DNA from: Chryseobacterium sp. ISL-6
Lineage (GTDB): Bacteria; Bacteroidota; Bacteroidia; Flavobacteriales; Weeksellaceae
Reading direction: 5' to 3'
Assembly (NCBI RefSeq): GCF_018613715.1
Contig: NZ_JAGGPT010000011.1
Coordinates: 62,001-126,000, forward strand
DNA length: 64,000 nt
Position numbers and translations under genes: made by a program. The notes below the pieces were generated by a model. That model had not been told where the DNA came from, ran no database searches, and saw only the letters and a program-made list of their open reading frames with translations. Below, one piece after another: positions 53,354 through 60,701 of the stretch. Each line of letters starts with the position of its first letter. The stretch's first letter is position 1.

Positions 53354-54871
53354 TTAGTGTAAAAAATGTCTAACTCCAGTAAACATCATCGGAATTCCGT
53401 GTTCGTTTGCGGCTTCGATACTGTCCTGATCTTTTACACTACCTCCTGGCTGAATGATTGCTTTTATACCTTGCTCAGCGCAGAAATCTACTACATCACG
53501 GAAAGGGAAAAATGCATCTGAAGCCAGTACTAAATTTCCGGAGAATTTCTCCTTAGCTCTTTCGATTGCCTGTTGAGTAGCCCAGATTCTGTTAACCTGT
53601 CCACCACCTATTCCAAAGGCCTGAATTCCATTGGAAACAACAATCGCATTTGATTTTACATATTTTACTACTCTCTGAGAGAAAAGCAATGCTTTTTTCT
53701 GCTCTTCTGTAGGCTGTACATCGGTAACTACTTTGATATCTTCAGAAAAATAAGTATCATTGTCCTGAACTAATATACCACCATCAATTTTCACCCATGT
53801 CTGCTTGTCAGAAACAGGATTAACGATTTTTATAATTCTTAAATTTTTCTTTTTTCTTAAAACCTCTAAAGCTTCCTCATCAAAATCAGGAGCCATTACA
53901 ATTTCAAGGAAGGTTTTATTTAATTCTTCAGCTGTTGCCGCGTCGATCTTATAATTCATTGCAACAATTCCGCCAAAGATGGAAATTGGATCACATTCAA
54001 AAGTTTTCTGATATGTTTCCAATGCTGAAGTTCCTATAGCAACGCCACAAGGTGTTGAATGTTTCACAGCACAACAAGCCATTTCTTCTTTGAACTCATT
54101 CACTACTTTCCAGCAAAGATCCATATCGCGAAGGTTGTTGAAAGAAAGTTCTTTTCCACCAAGCTGTTCGAAATCTTTCATTGCTCCATTTTCAAAAGTA
54201 GAAACATAGTAAGCGGCTGTCTGATGAGGGTTTTCACCGTATCTTAAGTCAGCTGCTTTTTTGTAAGAAGCACTTAAATAAGCAGGATATTCCTCCTCTA
54301 AAAGCATTCTTGAAATTGCAGCATCATAAGCGGAAGTAAGGTTAAATACTTTACCAGCTAGTTTTTTACGGGTCTCGATGTAAGTATCGCCGTTCTGCTC
54401 CATTTCAATTTTTACTGCTGTATAATCTTCAACATCAGTAATTACAGTAACAGAGTCAAAATTCTTGGCTGCTGAACGAAGCATGGAAGGACCTCCGATG
54501 TCGATAAATTCTACCTTCTCGTGTAAAGAAATGTCTTTATTTACATTTTCAAAGAAAGGGTAAAGATTTACGATCACCATATCAATCAAACCAATTCCGT
54601 GTTCCTGAACCGTCTTCATGTGTTCTTCATTGGAACGAACAGCTAATAGTCCGCCATGAACTTTTGGATGTAAGGTTTTTACTCTACCATCCAGCATCTC
54701 AGGGAAGTTGGTTACCTCATCGATCTGAATCGGATTTAAACCTGCTTCTTTCAAATGCTTGAATGTTCCGCCAGTAGAAATCAATTCGTAGTTCTGGGCT
54801 TCCAAAAACTGAGCGAATTCTATTAATCCGTTCTTGTCAGAAACACTGATTAAAACTCTCTTTTTACTCAT
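53354..54871 (-). CDS. purH: Bifunctional AICAR transformylase/IMP cyclohydrolase
   Basis: 505 residues. Catalyses the last two steps to IMP. The N-terminal MGS/IMPCH domain (LISVSDKNGLIEFA, EMLDGRVKTLHPKVHGGLL) leads to the C-terminal AICARFT domain with the KH motif (CAVKHSTPCGVA), ASDAFFPFRDVVD and IIQPGGSVKDQDSIEAANE. It is in the purine cluster, 93 nt before purD. Confidence 0.98.
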   Translation of the reverse strand: MSKKRVLISVSDKNGLIEFAQFLEAQNYELISTGGTFKHLKEAGLNPIQIDEVTNFPEMLDGRVKTLHPKVHGGLLAVRSNEEHMKTVQEHGIGLIDMVIVNLYPFFENVNKDISLHEKVEFIDIGGPSMLRSAAKNFDSVTVITDVEDYTAVKIEMEQNGDTYIETRKKLAGKVFNLTSAYDAAISRMLLEEEYPAYLSASYKKAADLRYGENPHQTAAYYVSTFENGAMKDFEQLGGKELSFNNLRDMDLCWKVVNEFKEEMACCAVKHSTPCGVAIGTSALETYQKTFECDPISIFGGIVAMNYKIDAATAEELNKTFLEIVMAPDFDEEALEVLRKKKNLRIIKIVNPVSDKQTWVKIDGGILVQDNDTYFSEDIKVVTDVQPTEEQKKALLFSQRVVKYVKSNAIVVSNGIQAFGIGGGQVNRIWATQQAIERAKEKFSGNLVLASDAFFPFRDVVDFCAEQGIKAIIQPGGSVKDQDSIEAANEHGIPMMFTGVRHFLH

Positions 54872-54994
54872 TTTACTTTCAATTTTTTACTTTTCACAGC
54901 CATTTCAAACTGTATTCCCGGTCTTTCACCTCCGGATTTACTTTTATTTTACTTAGATTTTTTATACACAAATTCTGAAATAAGAGGATAATTC

Positions 54995-56023
54995 TTAAAA
55001 TTTTCGGGAATCGACATCATTTATAAAATTAATAACTCCATTCATGAAAACCTTTTGATCGTCCCACATGGCAAGATGACTTCCGTTTGGGCAGTAAAGG
55101 TATCTTCCTTTTTTCACCAGTTTACTTTGTTCCTCCATCGCTTTTGGATCCATCGTGTCATATTTTGCACCAATCATTAATGTAGGAATATTGATTTCAG
55201 GCAATCGGCCTTTAATATCCCAATCACCCAAACGTCCACTAATTCCAAATTCACTCGGCCCCTGCATCAATGTGTAAACATTTTCATTAGAATGCTTTAA
55301 TGCTCGATTTACTCCATCCGGCCATTCTTTTAAACGACAGATATGCTGATTATAAAAGTTGGGAATAAGCAACTCCATATAACGTGGATTAGCAAAATCT
55401 TTTTTTGCCTCGATTGCTCTTATTTCTTTTAAAACTTCCGGCTTCATCTGCTTTGCTAAAACTTCATCTGCATATTTACCATATTCCGGTGCGCTTGCCA
55501 CCATATTGGCAACCATTAATCCTTTTAAATTTTTCTGATATTTCAGGGCATATTCCATCGCTAAAATTCCACCCCAGGAATTACCTAAAACATAAAAATT
55601 AGATTTATCTGCACCAATCGCTTTTCGCACCTGCTCAACTTCATCTACAAAACGATCTGTTGTCCAAAGTCTATCATCTACCGGCTGATCACTGTAATAA
55701 GATCCCAACTGATCATATTCATAAAACTCAAAACCTTCTTTCTGGAAGAAAGTTTCAAAGCATTCCATATATTCGTGGGTCATCCCCGGACCTCCATGCA
55801 GAAGCAAAACTTTGATCTTTGGATTATTCCCGAAACGTTTTGTCCATACCCTAAAATTTCCAACGGGTGTTGTGATTGGAATCATCTTCACTCCCCCTGA
55901 CTGAATCGAATCCCCATAACTAAAATAGTTTTTGGTGGTTATTTCCTGATCTTTCGTTGCAACCTTATTACACGAAAAAATGATAAAAATTGTCAAAAAA
56001 GAAATAACGATTCTGGTTGTCAT
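54995..56023 (-). CDS. Proline iminopeptidase-family alpha/beta hydrolase lipoprotein
   Basis: 342 residues. Lipobox-like IIFSC (Cys18), so it is probably an envelope lipoprotein. Alpha/beta hydrolase fold: oxyanion LLLHGGPGMTHEY, nucleophile S149 in GNSWGG, H316 in NGSHLAMW, acidic residue in GAKYDTMDP. This pattern (HGGPG, GxSWGG) is that of proline iminopeptidases (S33), releasing N-terminal Pro. It interrupts the pur genes and has no obvious role there. Confidence 0.87.
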   Translation of the reverse strand: MTTRIVISFLTIFIIFSCNKVATKDQEITTKNYFSYGDSIQSGGVKMIPITTPVGNFRVWTKRFGNNPKIKVLLLHGGPGMTHEYMECFETFFQKEGFEFYEYDQLGSYYSDQPVDDRLWTTDRFVDEVEQVRKAIGADKSNFYVLGNSWGGILAMEYALKYQKNLKGLMVANMVASAPEYGKYADEVLAKQMKPEVLKEIRAIEAKKDFANPRYMELLIPNFYNQHICRLKEWPDGVNRALKHSNENVYTLMQGPSEFGISGRLGDWDIKGRLPEINIPTLMIGAKYDTMDPKAMEEQSKLVKKGRYLYCPNGSHLAMWDDQKVFMNGVINFINDVDSRKF

Positions 56024-56045
56024 TTTTGTTGGTTTTTATTTATAG

Positions 56046-56609
56046 CTAATTCCCTAATACTTTATTAATTGCTATTGGGAAAATCTCATATTCAACCTTA
56101 TGCACTTTTTCAGCTAGCGTCTCAGGTGTATCATTTTCAGTAACTTCAAATGATTTCTGCAGAATCGCTTGTCCTTCATCAATTCCAGGGGTTACAAAAT
56201 GTACTGTTGCCCCACTTTCCTTTTCTTTAGCTTCAATAACAGCATTGTGAACATTCATTCCCCACATTCCTTTTCCACCGTATTTTGGTAATAATGCAGG
56301 GTGAATATTAATTATTTTCCCGTTCCAGTTTTCACAAAATTCAGGTTTTAGAATAGATAAAAATCCAGCCAATACAATTAGGTCTGTATTTTCAGGAATC
56401 ACCTTACTCAATTCACTGCTGAAGTTCTTGCCCCTTGGAATCAGTATGTTTTCTATGTTATGATTTTTTGCTCTTTCCAGTCCATAACATTCTCTATCAG
56501 CAACAACAAGAGATACTTTTGCATTCTGGATCTCTCCATTATCAATGGTATCTAAAATTCTTTGAAGATTAGTTCCGGAACCTGAAACGAGTACAACGAT
56601 GTTTTTCAT
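56046..56609 (-). CDS. purN: Phosphoribosylglycinamide formyltransferase
   Basis: 187 residues. Transfers formyl from 10-formyl-THF to GAR. VLVSGSGTNLQRILD (phosphate loop), the catalytic NIHPALLPKYGGKGMWG block with its Asn-His, and HNAVIEAKEKESGATVHFVTPGID are all there. Follows purM by 76 nt; the gap holds a repeated sequence. Confidence 0.97.
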   Translation of the reverse strand: MKNIVVLVSGSGTNLQRILDTIDNGEIQNAKVSLVVADRECYGLERAKNHNIENILIPRGKNFSSELSKVIPENTDLIVLAGFLSILKPEFCENWNGKIINIHPALLPKYGGKGMWGMNVHNAVIEAKEKESGATVHFVTPGIDEGQAILQKSFEVTENDTPETLAEKVHKVEYEIFPIAINKVLGN

Positions 56610-56617
56610 GTTATTAA

Positions 56618-56690
56618 TGTAACAATGTATCAGTTTAACAATGTAACAATGAATTCAATTGGTACACTGGTACATTGATCGATTGTTATA
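56618..56690. repeat. Short-repeat block between purN and purM
   Basis: Several near-copies of (G)TAACAATG / CATTG(A/T)T / GGTACA are packed in 73 bp, giving partial palindromes such as AACAATGTAACAATG against ACATTGATCGATTGTTATATT. Resembles Chryseobacterium intergenic REP-like sequence. Confidence 0.45.
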
Positions 56691-57678
56691 TTGCTAAATT
56701 AATTTTCTCGCTTCCTTCAGTGATTTCTCCGATTTCATATGCATCATCCAATAGGTGCAATACTTTTTCAGCATGTGTTGGATCTACTACAACGATCATT
56801 CCTACTCCCATATTGAAAGTTCCGAACATTTCTTCACGGGCTACACCCCCTCTTTTTTCCAGTTCAAGCATGATACTTGGAATCTGAATTTTTGAAGCAT
56901 CAATCGAAGCACATAAACCTTCACCAATAATTCTTGGAATATTTTCGTATAAACCACCTCCTGTAATGTGAGCAATTCCTGAAACTTTTACCTCTTCAAT
57001 TACTTTATGAATGTCTTTATAATATAATCTTGTAGGAACTAATAGTGTTTCGTAAAGTGGTTTTCCTTCGAATTCTTCTTCAAAATTCGGGAATACTTTT
57101 CTTACCAATGAAAATCCATTTGAATGGAATCCTGAACTTGGTAATGCAATAATTTTATCACCAGTTTTTATTTTAGAACCATCGATGATCTGATCTTTTT
57201 CAACAATTCCTACACAGAATCCTGCAACATCATAATCTCCAGGTTGATACATTCCTGGCATTTCAGCAGTTTCACCACCTATTAATGCACAGTTGTTATC
57301 TTTACAAGCTGCGACCATTCCTAAAACGATTTCTGCAGCAATTTCAGAATCTAATTTTCCACAAGCCAAATAATCTAAAAAGAATAATGGTTTTGCACCG
57401 TGACAAAGAATATCATTAGCACACATTGCAAAACAATCGACTCCTATAGAGTCATATTTTTTGGAATCTAAAGCTACCTTAAGTTTAGTTCCAACTCCAT
57501 CTGTTCCTGAAACCAATACGGGATTTTTATAACCACCGATCTCATAGAAAGCACCAAAACTTCCCAGATGATTCAATACATTGGAATTGTGGGTTTCACC
57601 AACCGCTTTTTTGATCTTATCAACGGTTTTGTATCCTTCTTCTTTGTCTACTCCTGCAGATTTGTAAGTGTTGCTCAT
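56686..57678 (-). CDS. purM: Phosphoribosylformylglycinamidine cyclo-ligase (AIR synthetase)
   Basis: 330 residues. Makes AIR from FGAM with ATP. VSGTDGVGTKLKVA, CANDILCHGAKPLFFLDY, GGETAEMPGMY and HITGGGLYENIPRI are the defining blocks. It is the first gene of the purine cluster purM-purN-PIP-purH-purD-guaA. The upstream gap to the small transcription unit at 57797-57949 holds short remnants but no clear promoter. Confidence 0.97.
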   Translation of the reverse strand: MSNTYKSAGVDKEEGYKTVDKIKKAVGETHNSNVLNHLGSFGAFYEIGGYKNPVLVSGTDGVGTKLKVALDSKKYDSIGVDCFAMCANDILCHGAKPLFFLDYLACGKLDSEIAAEIVLGMVAACKDNNCALIGGETAEMPGMYQPGDYDVAGFCVGIVEKDQIIDGSKIKTGDKIIALPSSGFHSNGFSLVRKVFPNFEEEFEGKPLYETLLVPTRLYYKDIHKVIEEVKVSGIAHITGGGLYENIPRIIGEGLCASIDASKIQIPSIMLELEKRGGVAREEMFGTFNMGVGMIVVVDPTHAEKVLHLLDDAYEIGEITEGSEKINLAI

Positions 57679-57796
57679 GTTGTATTTAGATTTTAGAGGC
57701 TAGATTTCGGATTACAAACTATTGTAAATCTAATATCTTACATCTGATGTACTCTATCTTTTATATTAATTTATTCAAAATTTAGAAAATAAAAAA

Positions 57797-57822
57797 GCCG
57801 ACAATCTTAGTAGATTATCGGC
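57797..57822 (-). terminator. Strong terminator of the small transcription unit
   Basis: On the minus strand GCCGATAATCT / AGATTGTCGGC, 11-bp stem (one G-U) with loop ACTA, followed by TTTTTTATTTT. It ends 118 nt before the purM ATG. Confidence 0.9.
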
Positions 57823-57829
57823 CAGTATT

Positions 57830-57904
57830 TTATCTGAGAATTTTAGAGCCCACAGTTTTCCCTTTTATGGAAAAACATTCTTTGAAAGTGGACTGAATTT
57901 TCAT
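57830..57904 (-). CDS. Possible 24-residue ORF in the small transcription unit
   Basis: ATG at 57904, TAA at 57830. The peptide begins MKIQSTFKECFSIKGK and ends VGSKILR. It is basic, with one Cys. It starts about 10 nt after the predicted transcript start and ends just before the terminator. Whether it is translated is unknown. Confidence 0.25.
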   Translation of the reverse strand: MKIQSTFKECFSIKGKTVGSKILR

Positions 57905-57918
57905 CTCTTTTCTTTTTG

Positions 57919-57949
57919 CAAAAATAGTAATTTTAAATTAATATTCAAA
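57919..57949 (-). promoter_or_regulatory. Perfect Bacteroidetes promoter TTTG-N19-TATTTTTG
   Basis: On the minus strand TTTG (57949-57946), 19 nt, TATTTTTG (57926-57919). Both boxes and their spacing match the published Bacteroidetes consensus (TTTG-N19-TAnnTTTG). It lies just past the FMN reductase stop and reads toward purM. Confidence 0.7.
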
Positions 57950-57951
57950 TT

Positions 57952-58506
57952 CTATTTTTCCAAGATTGTTTCAATAGCAGAAATCTTAATAATTTTTTCT
58001 CTTAATTCGCTGTCTTTTTCCTCGTTAGATATTTTTCCAGCTCCTTTATCAAAGTTATCATTGAAGAAAGGAAGTGAAAATGTTTCTACCACATTTCCGC
58101 CATGGAAAGGAAAACGTTTACCCGCAGCTTCCAAAACTCCAGCTCCGCCTCTTCCACCAGGTGATGTAGACATTAAAAGCATTGGTACTTCATTCCAGAC
58201 TGTTCTGTCTTTGATTCTGGAAACCCAGTCGAACACATTTTTAAAAGCCGTTGAATATGTACCATTATGTTCTGGTAAAGAAACCAAAAGTAAATTCGCA
58301 GCATCAATTTTTGCAGCAAAATCCTTTGCTTCCTGAGGTACACCTCCTGCCAGTTCTCTTTCATGCTTATAAATAGGCATTTCAAAAGGATTCAAATCTA
58401 TTACTTCTACTTCTGCATTTTCTCCAAACATAGATGCAGCATAAGATACTAAATGCTTATTCATTGATGCATCGGAATTACTTCCTGCTATTGCTAAAAC
58501 TTTCAT
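57952..58506 (-). CDS. NADPH-dependent FMN reductase
   Basis: 184 residues. Flavodoxin-like fold. IAGSNSDASMNKHLVSYA is the FMN phosphate loop; LLLVSLPEHNGTYSTAFKNV and LMSTSPGGRGGAGVLE are the flavin-ring loops of the YieF/ArsH-type reductases. Reduces FMN, quinones or azo dyes with NAD(P)H. A TAAATTTG box (58531-58538) precedes it. It is downstream of pirin. Confidence 0.9.
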   Translation of the reverse strand: MKVLAIAGSNSDASMNKHLVSYAASMFGENAEVEVIDLNPFEMPIYKHERELAGGVPQEAKDFAAKIDAANLLLVSLPEHNGTYSTAFKNVFDWVSRIKDRTVWNEVPMLLMSTSPGGRGGAGVLEAAGKRFPFHGGNVVETFSLPFFNDNFDKGAGKISNEEKDSELREKIIKISAIETILEK

Positions 58507-58530
58507 TCTATTTAATTTTTTTTAAGTCTA

Positions 58531-58538
58531 CAAATTTA
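58531..58538 (-). promoter_or_regulatory. Candidate -7 element (TAAATTTG) for the FMN reductase
   Basis: TAAATTTG on the minus strand ends 25 nt before the ATG at 58506, in the gap after the pirin stop. Confidence 0.4.
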
Positions 58539-58542
58539 ATTT

Positions 58543-59271
58543 TTATTTCAAATAAGATGGTAAATCCATTGGAACTTCCATCAATAATATTTCGGTGTCT
58601 TCAACAGCTTCGATGTTAAAACTCTGAGTATCCCAAATTCCCAATCCGTCTCTTTCATTTAATACTCTGTCTCCTACTTTTGCACTTCCTTTCAATACAA
58701 AAGCATAAACACCATTTCCTTTTTTATTAAAAACATAGTTCTTCCCATTTCCTTTGGTAAAATTGGCTAAATTAAACCATGCATCCTGATGAATCCAAAC
58801 TCCATCATCATCTTTATTTGGTGAAAGAATCTGCTGAAACCCATTGATCTTTTCTCCTTCCTTAATGCTTTTCTGATCATATCGGGGTTCTACATTCAAT
58901 TCTCTTGGGAAAACCCAGATCTGTAAGAATTTTACTTCTTCATCTTTATTTTTATTGTACTCACTGTGTTGTACACCAGTTCCTGCACTCATCACCTGAA
59001 TTTCTCCCTTTTTAATAACAGCTGTTGTTCCTATTGAGTCTTTATGTTCCAAATCACCTTCCAAAGGAATAGAAATAATTTCCATATCTCTGTGAGGGTG
59101 TGTTCCAAATCCCATTCCCTGAGAAACCGTGTCATCATTCAACACTCTTAAAACTCCAAAATTGCTTCTTTCAGGATTCTGATAATTTGCAAAACTGAAA
59201 GTATGGTAACTATTTAACCAACCATGATTAGCATGGCCTCTTGAATCTGATTTATGATATACTGTTTTCAT
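58543..59271 (-). CDS. Pirin-family cupin protein
   Basis: 242 residues, bicupin. Metal ligands His-x-His in FGTHPHRDMEIIS, then Glu/His in MSAGTGVQHSEYN. Bacterial pirins (YhhW/YhaK-like) can act as quercetin 2,3-dioxygenases or respond to oxidative stress. It sits upstream of the FMN reductase on the same strand with a 36-nt gap, and close to the azoreductase, so a quinone/flavonoid detoxification cluster is likely. A TATATTTG box lies at 59291-59298. Confidence 0.9.
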   Translation of the reverse strand: MKTVYHKSDSRGHANHGWLNSYHTFSFANYQNPERSNFGVLRVLNDDTVSQGMGFGTHPHRDMEIISIPLEGDLEHKDSIGTTAVIKKGEIQVMSAGTGVQHSEYNKNKDEEVKFLQIWVFPRELNVEPRYDQKSIKEGEKINGFQQILSPNKDDDGVWIHQDAWFNLANFTKGNGKNYVFNKKGNGVYAFVLKGSAKVGDRVLNERDGLGIWDTQSFNIEAVEDTEILLMEVPMDLPSYLK

Positions 59272-59404
59272 ATTGTGATTAATTATGGTACAAATATACG
59301 GCGTGTGAGATTCGTAGATGTTGATGTAAGGTAAGAAAGGATGTTTAGATTAAATTATGTATTATAAATTTTGAATTATGGATTATGGATTCTGAATATT
59401 TTTT

Positions 59405-59428
59405 AGTGAGATTCCTGCGGAATGACAA
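59405..59428. repeat. Partial copy of the GTCATTTCGA-type repeat
   Basis: AGTGAGATTCCTGCGGAATGACAA resembles a collapsed version of the element at 28693-28774 (AGTGAGAAATCT... AATGACAA). Confidence 0.4.
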
Positions 59429-59513
59429 AACAGCGTTTGTATCTAAGCTTTTTCCTATTTTATAATGATGTGATTTCGCAGTTTTGCGATTCAGCGATTT
59501 TGCCTTCCTTCTT

Positions 59514-59891
59514 TTAACTCTCGCTATCTTTTATTTCTTCGACACCTGTACCAAAAATATGCTGGCGATGATTTGTACCCCAATTCTTTAATGATTCCAC
59601 TACGGGATGCAGGGTTTTTGTATATTCAGTTGGCAGGTATTCAATAGAAACGGGATAGCTATCTCTCACTATTCTTTCAACTAACCCATTTTGCTCCAGT
59701 TCTTTTAATTCTTTGGCTAAAACTTTTGAGGTTAATTTAGGGATGCTTCTTTCGATTTCTGTAAACCGCTTATTTCCATGGTTTAAAGAAATGATGATTT
59801 GTAATTTCCATTTGCCATTGATTACATCTAATGTATCCTGAACAGGTTTTAAAGCCTGCATACAATCTTTATGATTATGTTGTTTTTCCAT
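59514..59891 (-). CDS. HxlR/YodB-like redox-sensing regulator
   Basis: 125 residues. HxlR winged helix: Cys10 (HKDCMQALKPVQDTL), DVINGKWKLQIIISL, ERSIPKLTSKVLAKELKEL and the wing VSIEYLPTEYTK. Cys10 is its only Cys and corresponds in position to the sensing Cys6 of B. subtilis YodB, which represses azoR1 and is oxidised by diamide/quinones. It is divergent from a homologous azoreductase gene; the intergenic palindrome fits an operator. Confidence 0.9.
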   Translation of the reverse strand: MEKQHNHKDCMQALKPVQDTLDVINGKWKLQIIISLNHGNKRFTEIERSIPKLTSKVLAKELKELEQNGLVERIVRDSYPVSIEYLPTEYTKTLHPVVESLKNWGTNHRQHIFGTGVEEIKDSES

Positions 59892-59919
59892 TATTTCACT
59901 TTCCTTTAGGTAACTACTA

Positions 59920-59933
59920 TACTTTTGAAAGTA
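59920..59933. promoter_or_regulatory. Candidate HxlR operator (TACTTTTGAAAGTA)
   Basis: TACTTT TG AAAGTA: perfect 6-bp arms around a 2-bp centre in the hxlR-azoR gap. The TACT...AGTA ends resemble the TACT-N7-AGTA operator recalled for B. subtilis YodB/CatR, with a spacing of 6 here. It lies 9 bp upstream of the azoR -7 box (59943-59950), a fit for repression. Confidence 0.55.
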
Positions 59934-59942
59934 AATTTACAA

Positions 59943-59950
59943 TAATTTTG
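59943..59950 (+). promoter_or_regulatory. -7 element (TAATTTTG) for azoR
   Basis: TAATTTTG fits TAnnTTTG. A TTTG lies at 59924-59927 (15-nt spacing, shorter than ideal) inside the palindrome. The predicted transcript starts about 20 nt before the ATG at 59975. Confidence 0.5.
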
Positions 59951-59974
59951 TCATCAATAAAAACAAAAAACAAA

Positions 59975-60574
59975 ATGGCAAACATTTTAAATATCAAAAC
60001 AAGTATTGTAGGAGAAAACTCTATAAGCAGTCAACTCTCTCAGACTGTTATTAATCAATTGTTAGAAAAAAATCCTGAAAGCAAAGTTGTTGTCCGTGAT
60101 TTGGCAACAAACCCGATTCCCCATTTAGAAATTCATCATTTCAGTGCATCAAGAATTCCCGATGAAGAAAAGAATGACGAACAAAAAGAAGCTTCGAAAT
60201 ATTCTGACGAAGCATTGAGAGAAGTTCAGAATGCAGATATTATCGTGATTGGAGTTCCTTTTTATAATTTCAGTTTTCCATCAACTTTAAAATCCTGGAT
60301 TGACAGTATTTCTGTTGCAGGAAAAACATTTTCTTATGCTGATGGAGCACCAAAAGGTCTTCTGGAGAACAAAAAAGTATATCTGAATTTTGCAGCCGGT
60401 GGTGTATATGAAAATGGACTTATTGAGAATGTTGAAACGTATTTAAAAACTTTATTAGGTTTTATTGGCATTACAGATGTTGAAGTTTTCAAATCTCAGG
60501 GAACGATGATGCCTCATTTAAAAGAGGAAAATTTATCTAAAACTGTTTCAGAAATCGAAGCGTATAGTTTCTAA
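59975..60574 (+). CDS. azoR: FMN-dependent NADH-azoreductase
   Basis: 199 residues from the ATG at 59975. A longer frame to 59831 overlaps the divergent hxlR gene and reads unlike a protein. Flavodoxin-like fold: SIVGENSISSQLSQTVINQL (phosphate loop), VIGVPFYNFSFPSTLKSWID and LNFAAGGVYENG. AzoR reduces azo bonds and quinones by two-electron steps, protecting from thiol stress. It is divergent from an HxlR regulator with a palindrome between. Confidence 0.93.
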   Translation: MANILNIKTSIVGENSISSQLSQTVINQLLEKNPESKVVVRDLATNPIPHLEIHHFSASRIPDEEKNDEQKEASKYSDEALREVQNADIIVIGVPFYNFSFPSTLKSWIDSISVAGKTFSYADGAPKGLLENKKVYLNFAAGGVYENGLIENVETYLKTLLGFIGITDVEVFKSQGTMMPHLKEENLSKTVSEIEAYSF

Positions 60575-60611
60575 GTTTTGGTTAATAACCGTTTTTTATA
60601 TTCTTATTTTT

Positions 60612-60633
60612 AAGGTGGGCTTTTGTCCACCTT
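60612..60633. terminator. Hairpin after azoR
   Basis: AAGGTGG / CCACCTT with an 8-nt loop, 38 nt past the azoR stop and before the convergent MFS gene. No clear U-tract on either strand, so its role as a terminator is weak. Confidence 0.4.
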
Positions 60634-60701
60634 TAGTCATAAAACAAGATAATTTCGTAAATCAAGCAGATAGAGCAGATCTTCAAAGTTTCAAAATTGT
60701 A

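Larger units (their letters stand above)
57797..57913 (-). ncRNA. Candidate small RNA or leader transcript upstream of purM
   Basis: A perfect promoter (57919-57949) and a strong terminator (57797-57822) delimit a transcript of about 120 nt. It also holds a stable hairpin, GTTTTTCC / GGGAAAAC, before the terminator and a 24-codon ORF (57830-57904). No family recognised. It may be a trans-acting sRNA, an attenuator for purM or a small-peptide mRNA. Confidence 0.45.

Noticed and set aside
57830..57904. The 24-residue ORF reads CFSIKGKTVGSKI, vaguely like the FSIxGRGTVVTG strand of EF-Tu/IF2 domain II.
   Set aside because: The similarity is a dozen residues and is expected by chance; it does not support a translation-factor function.
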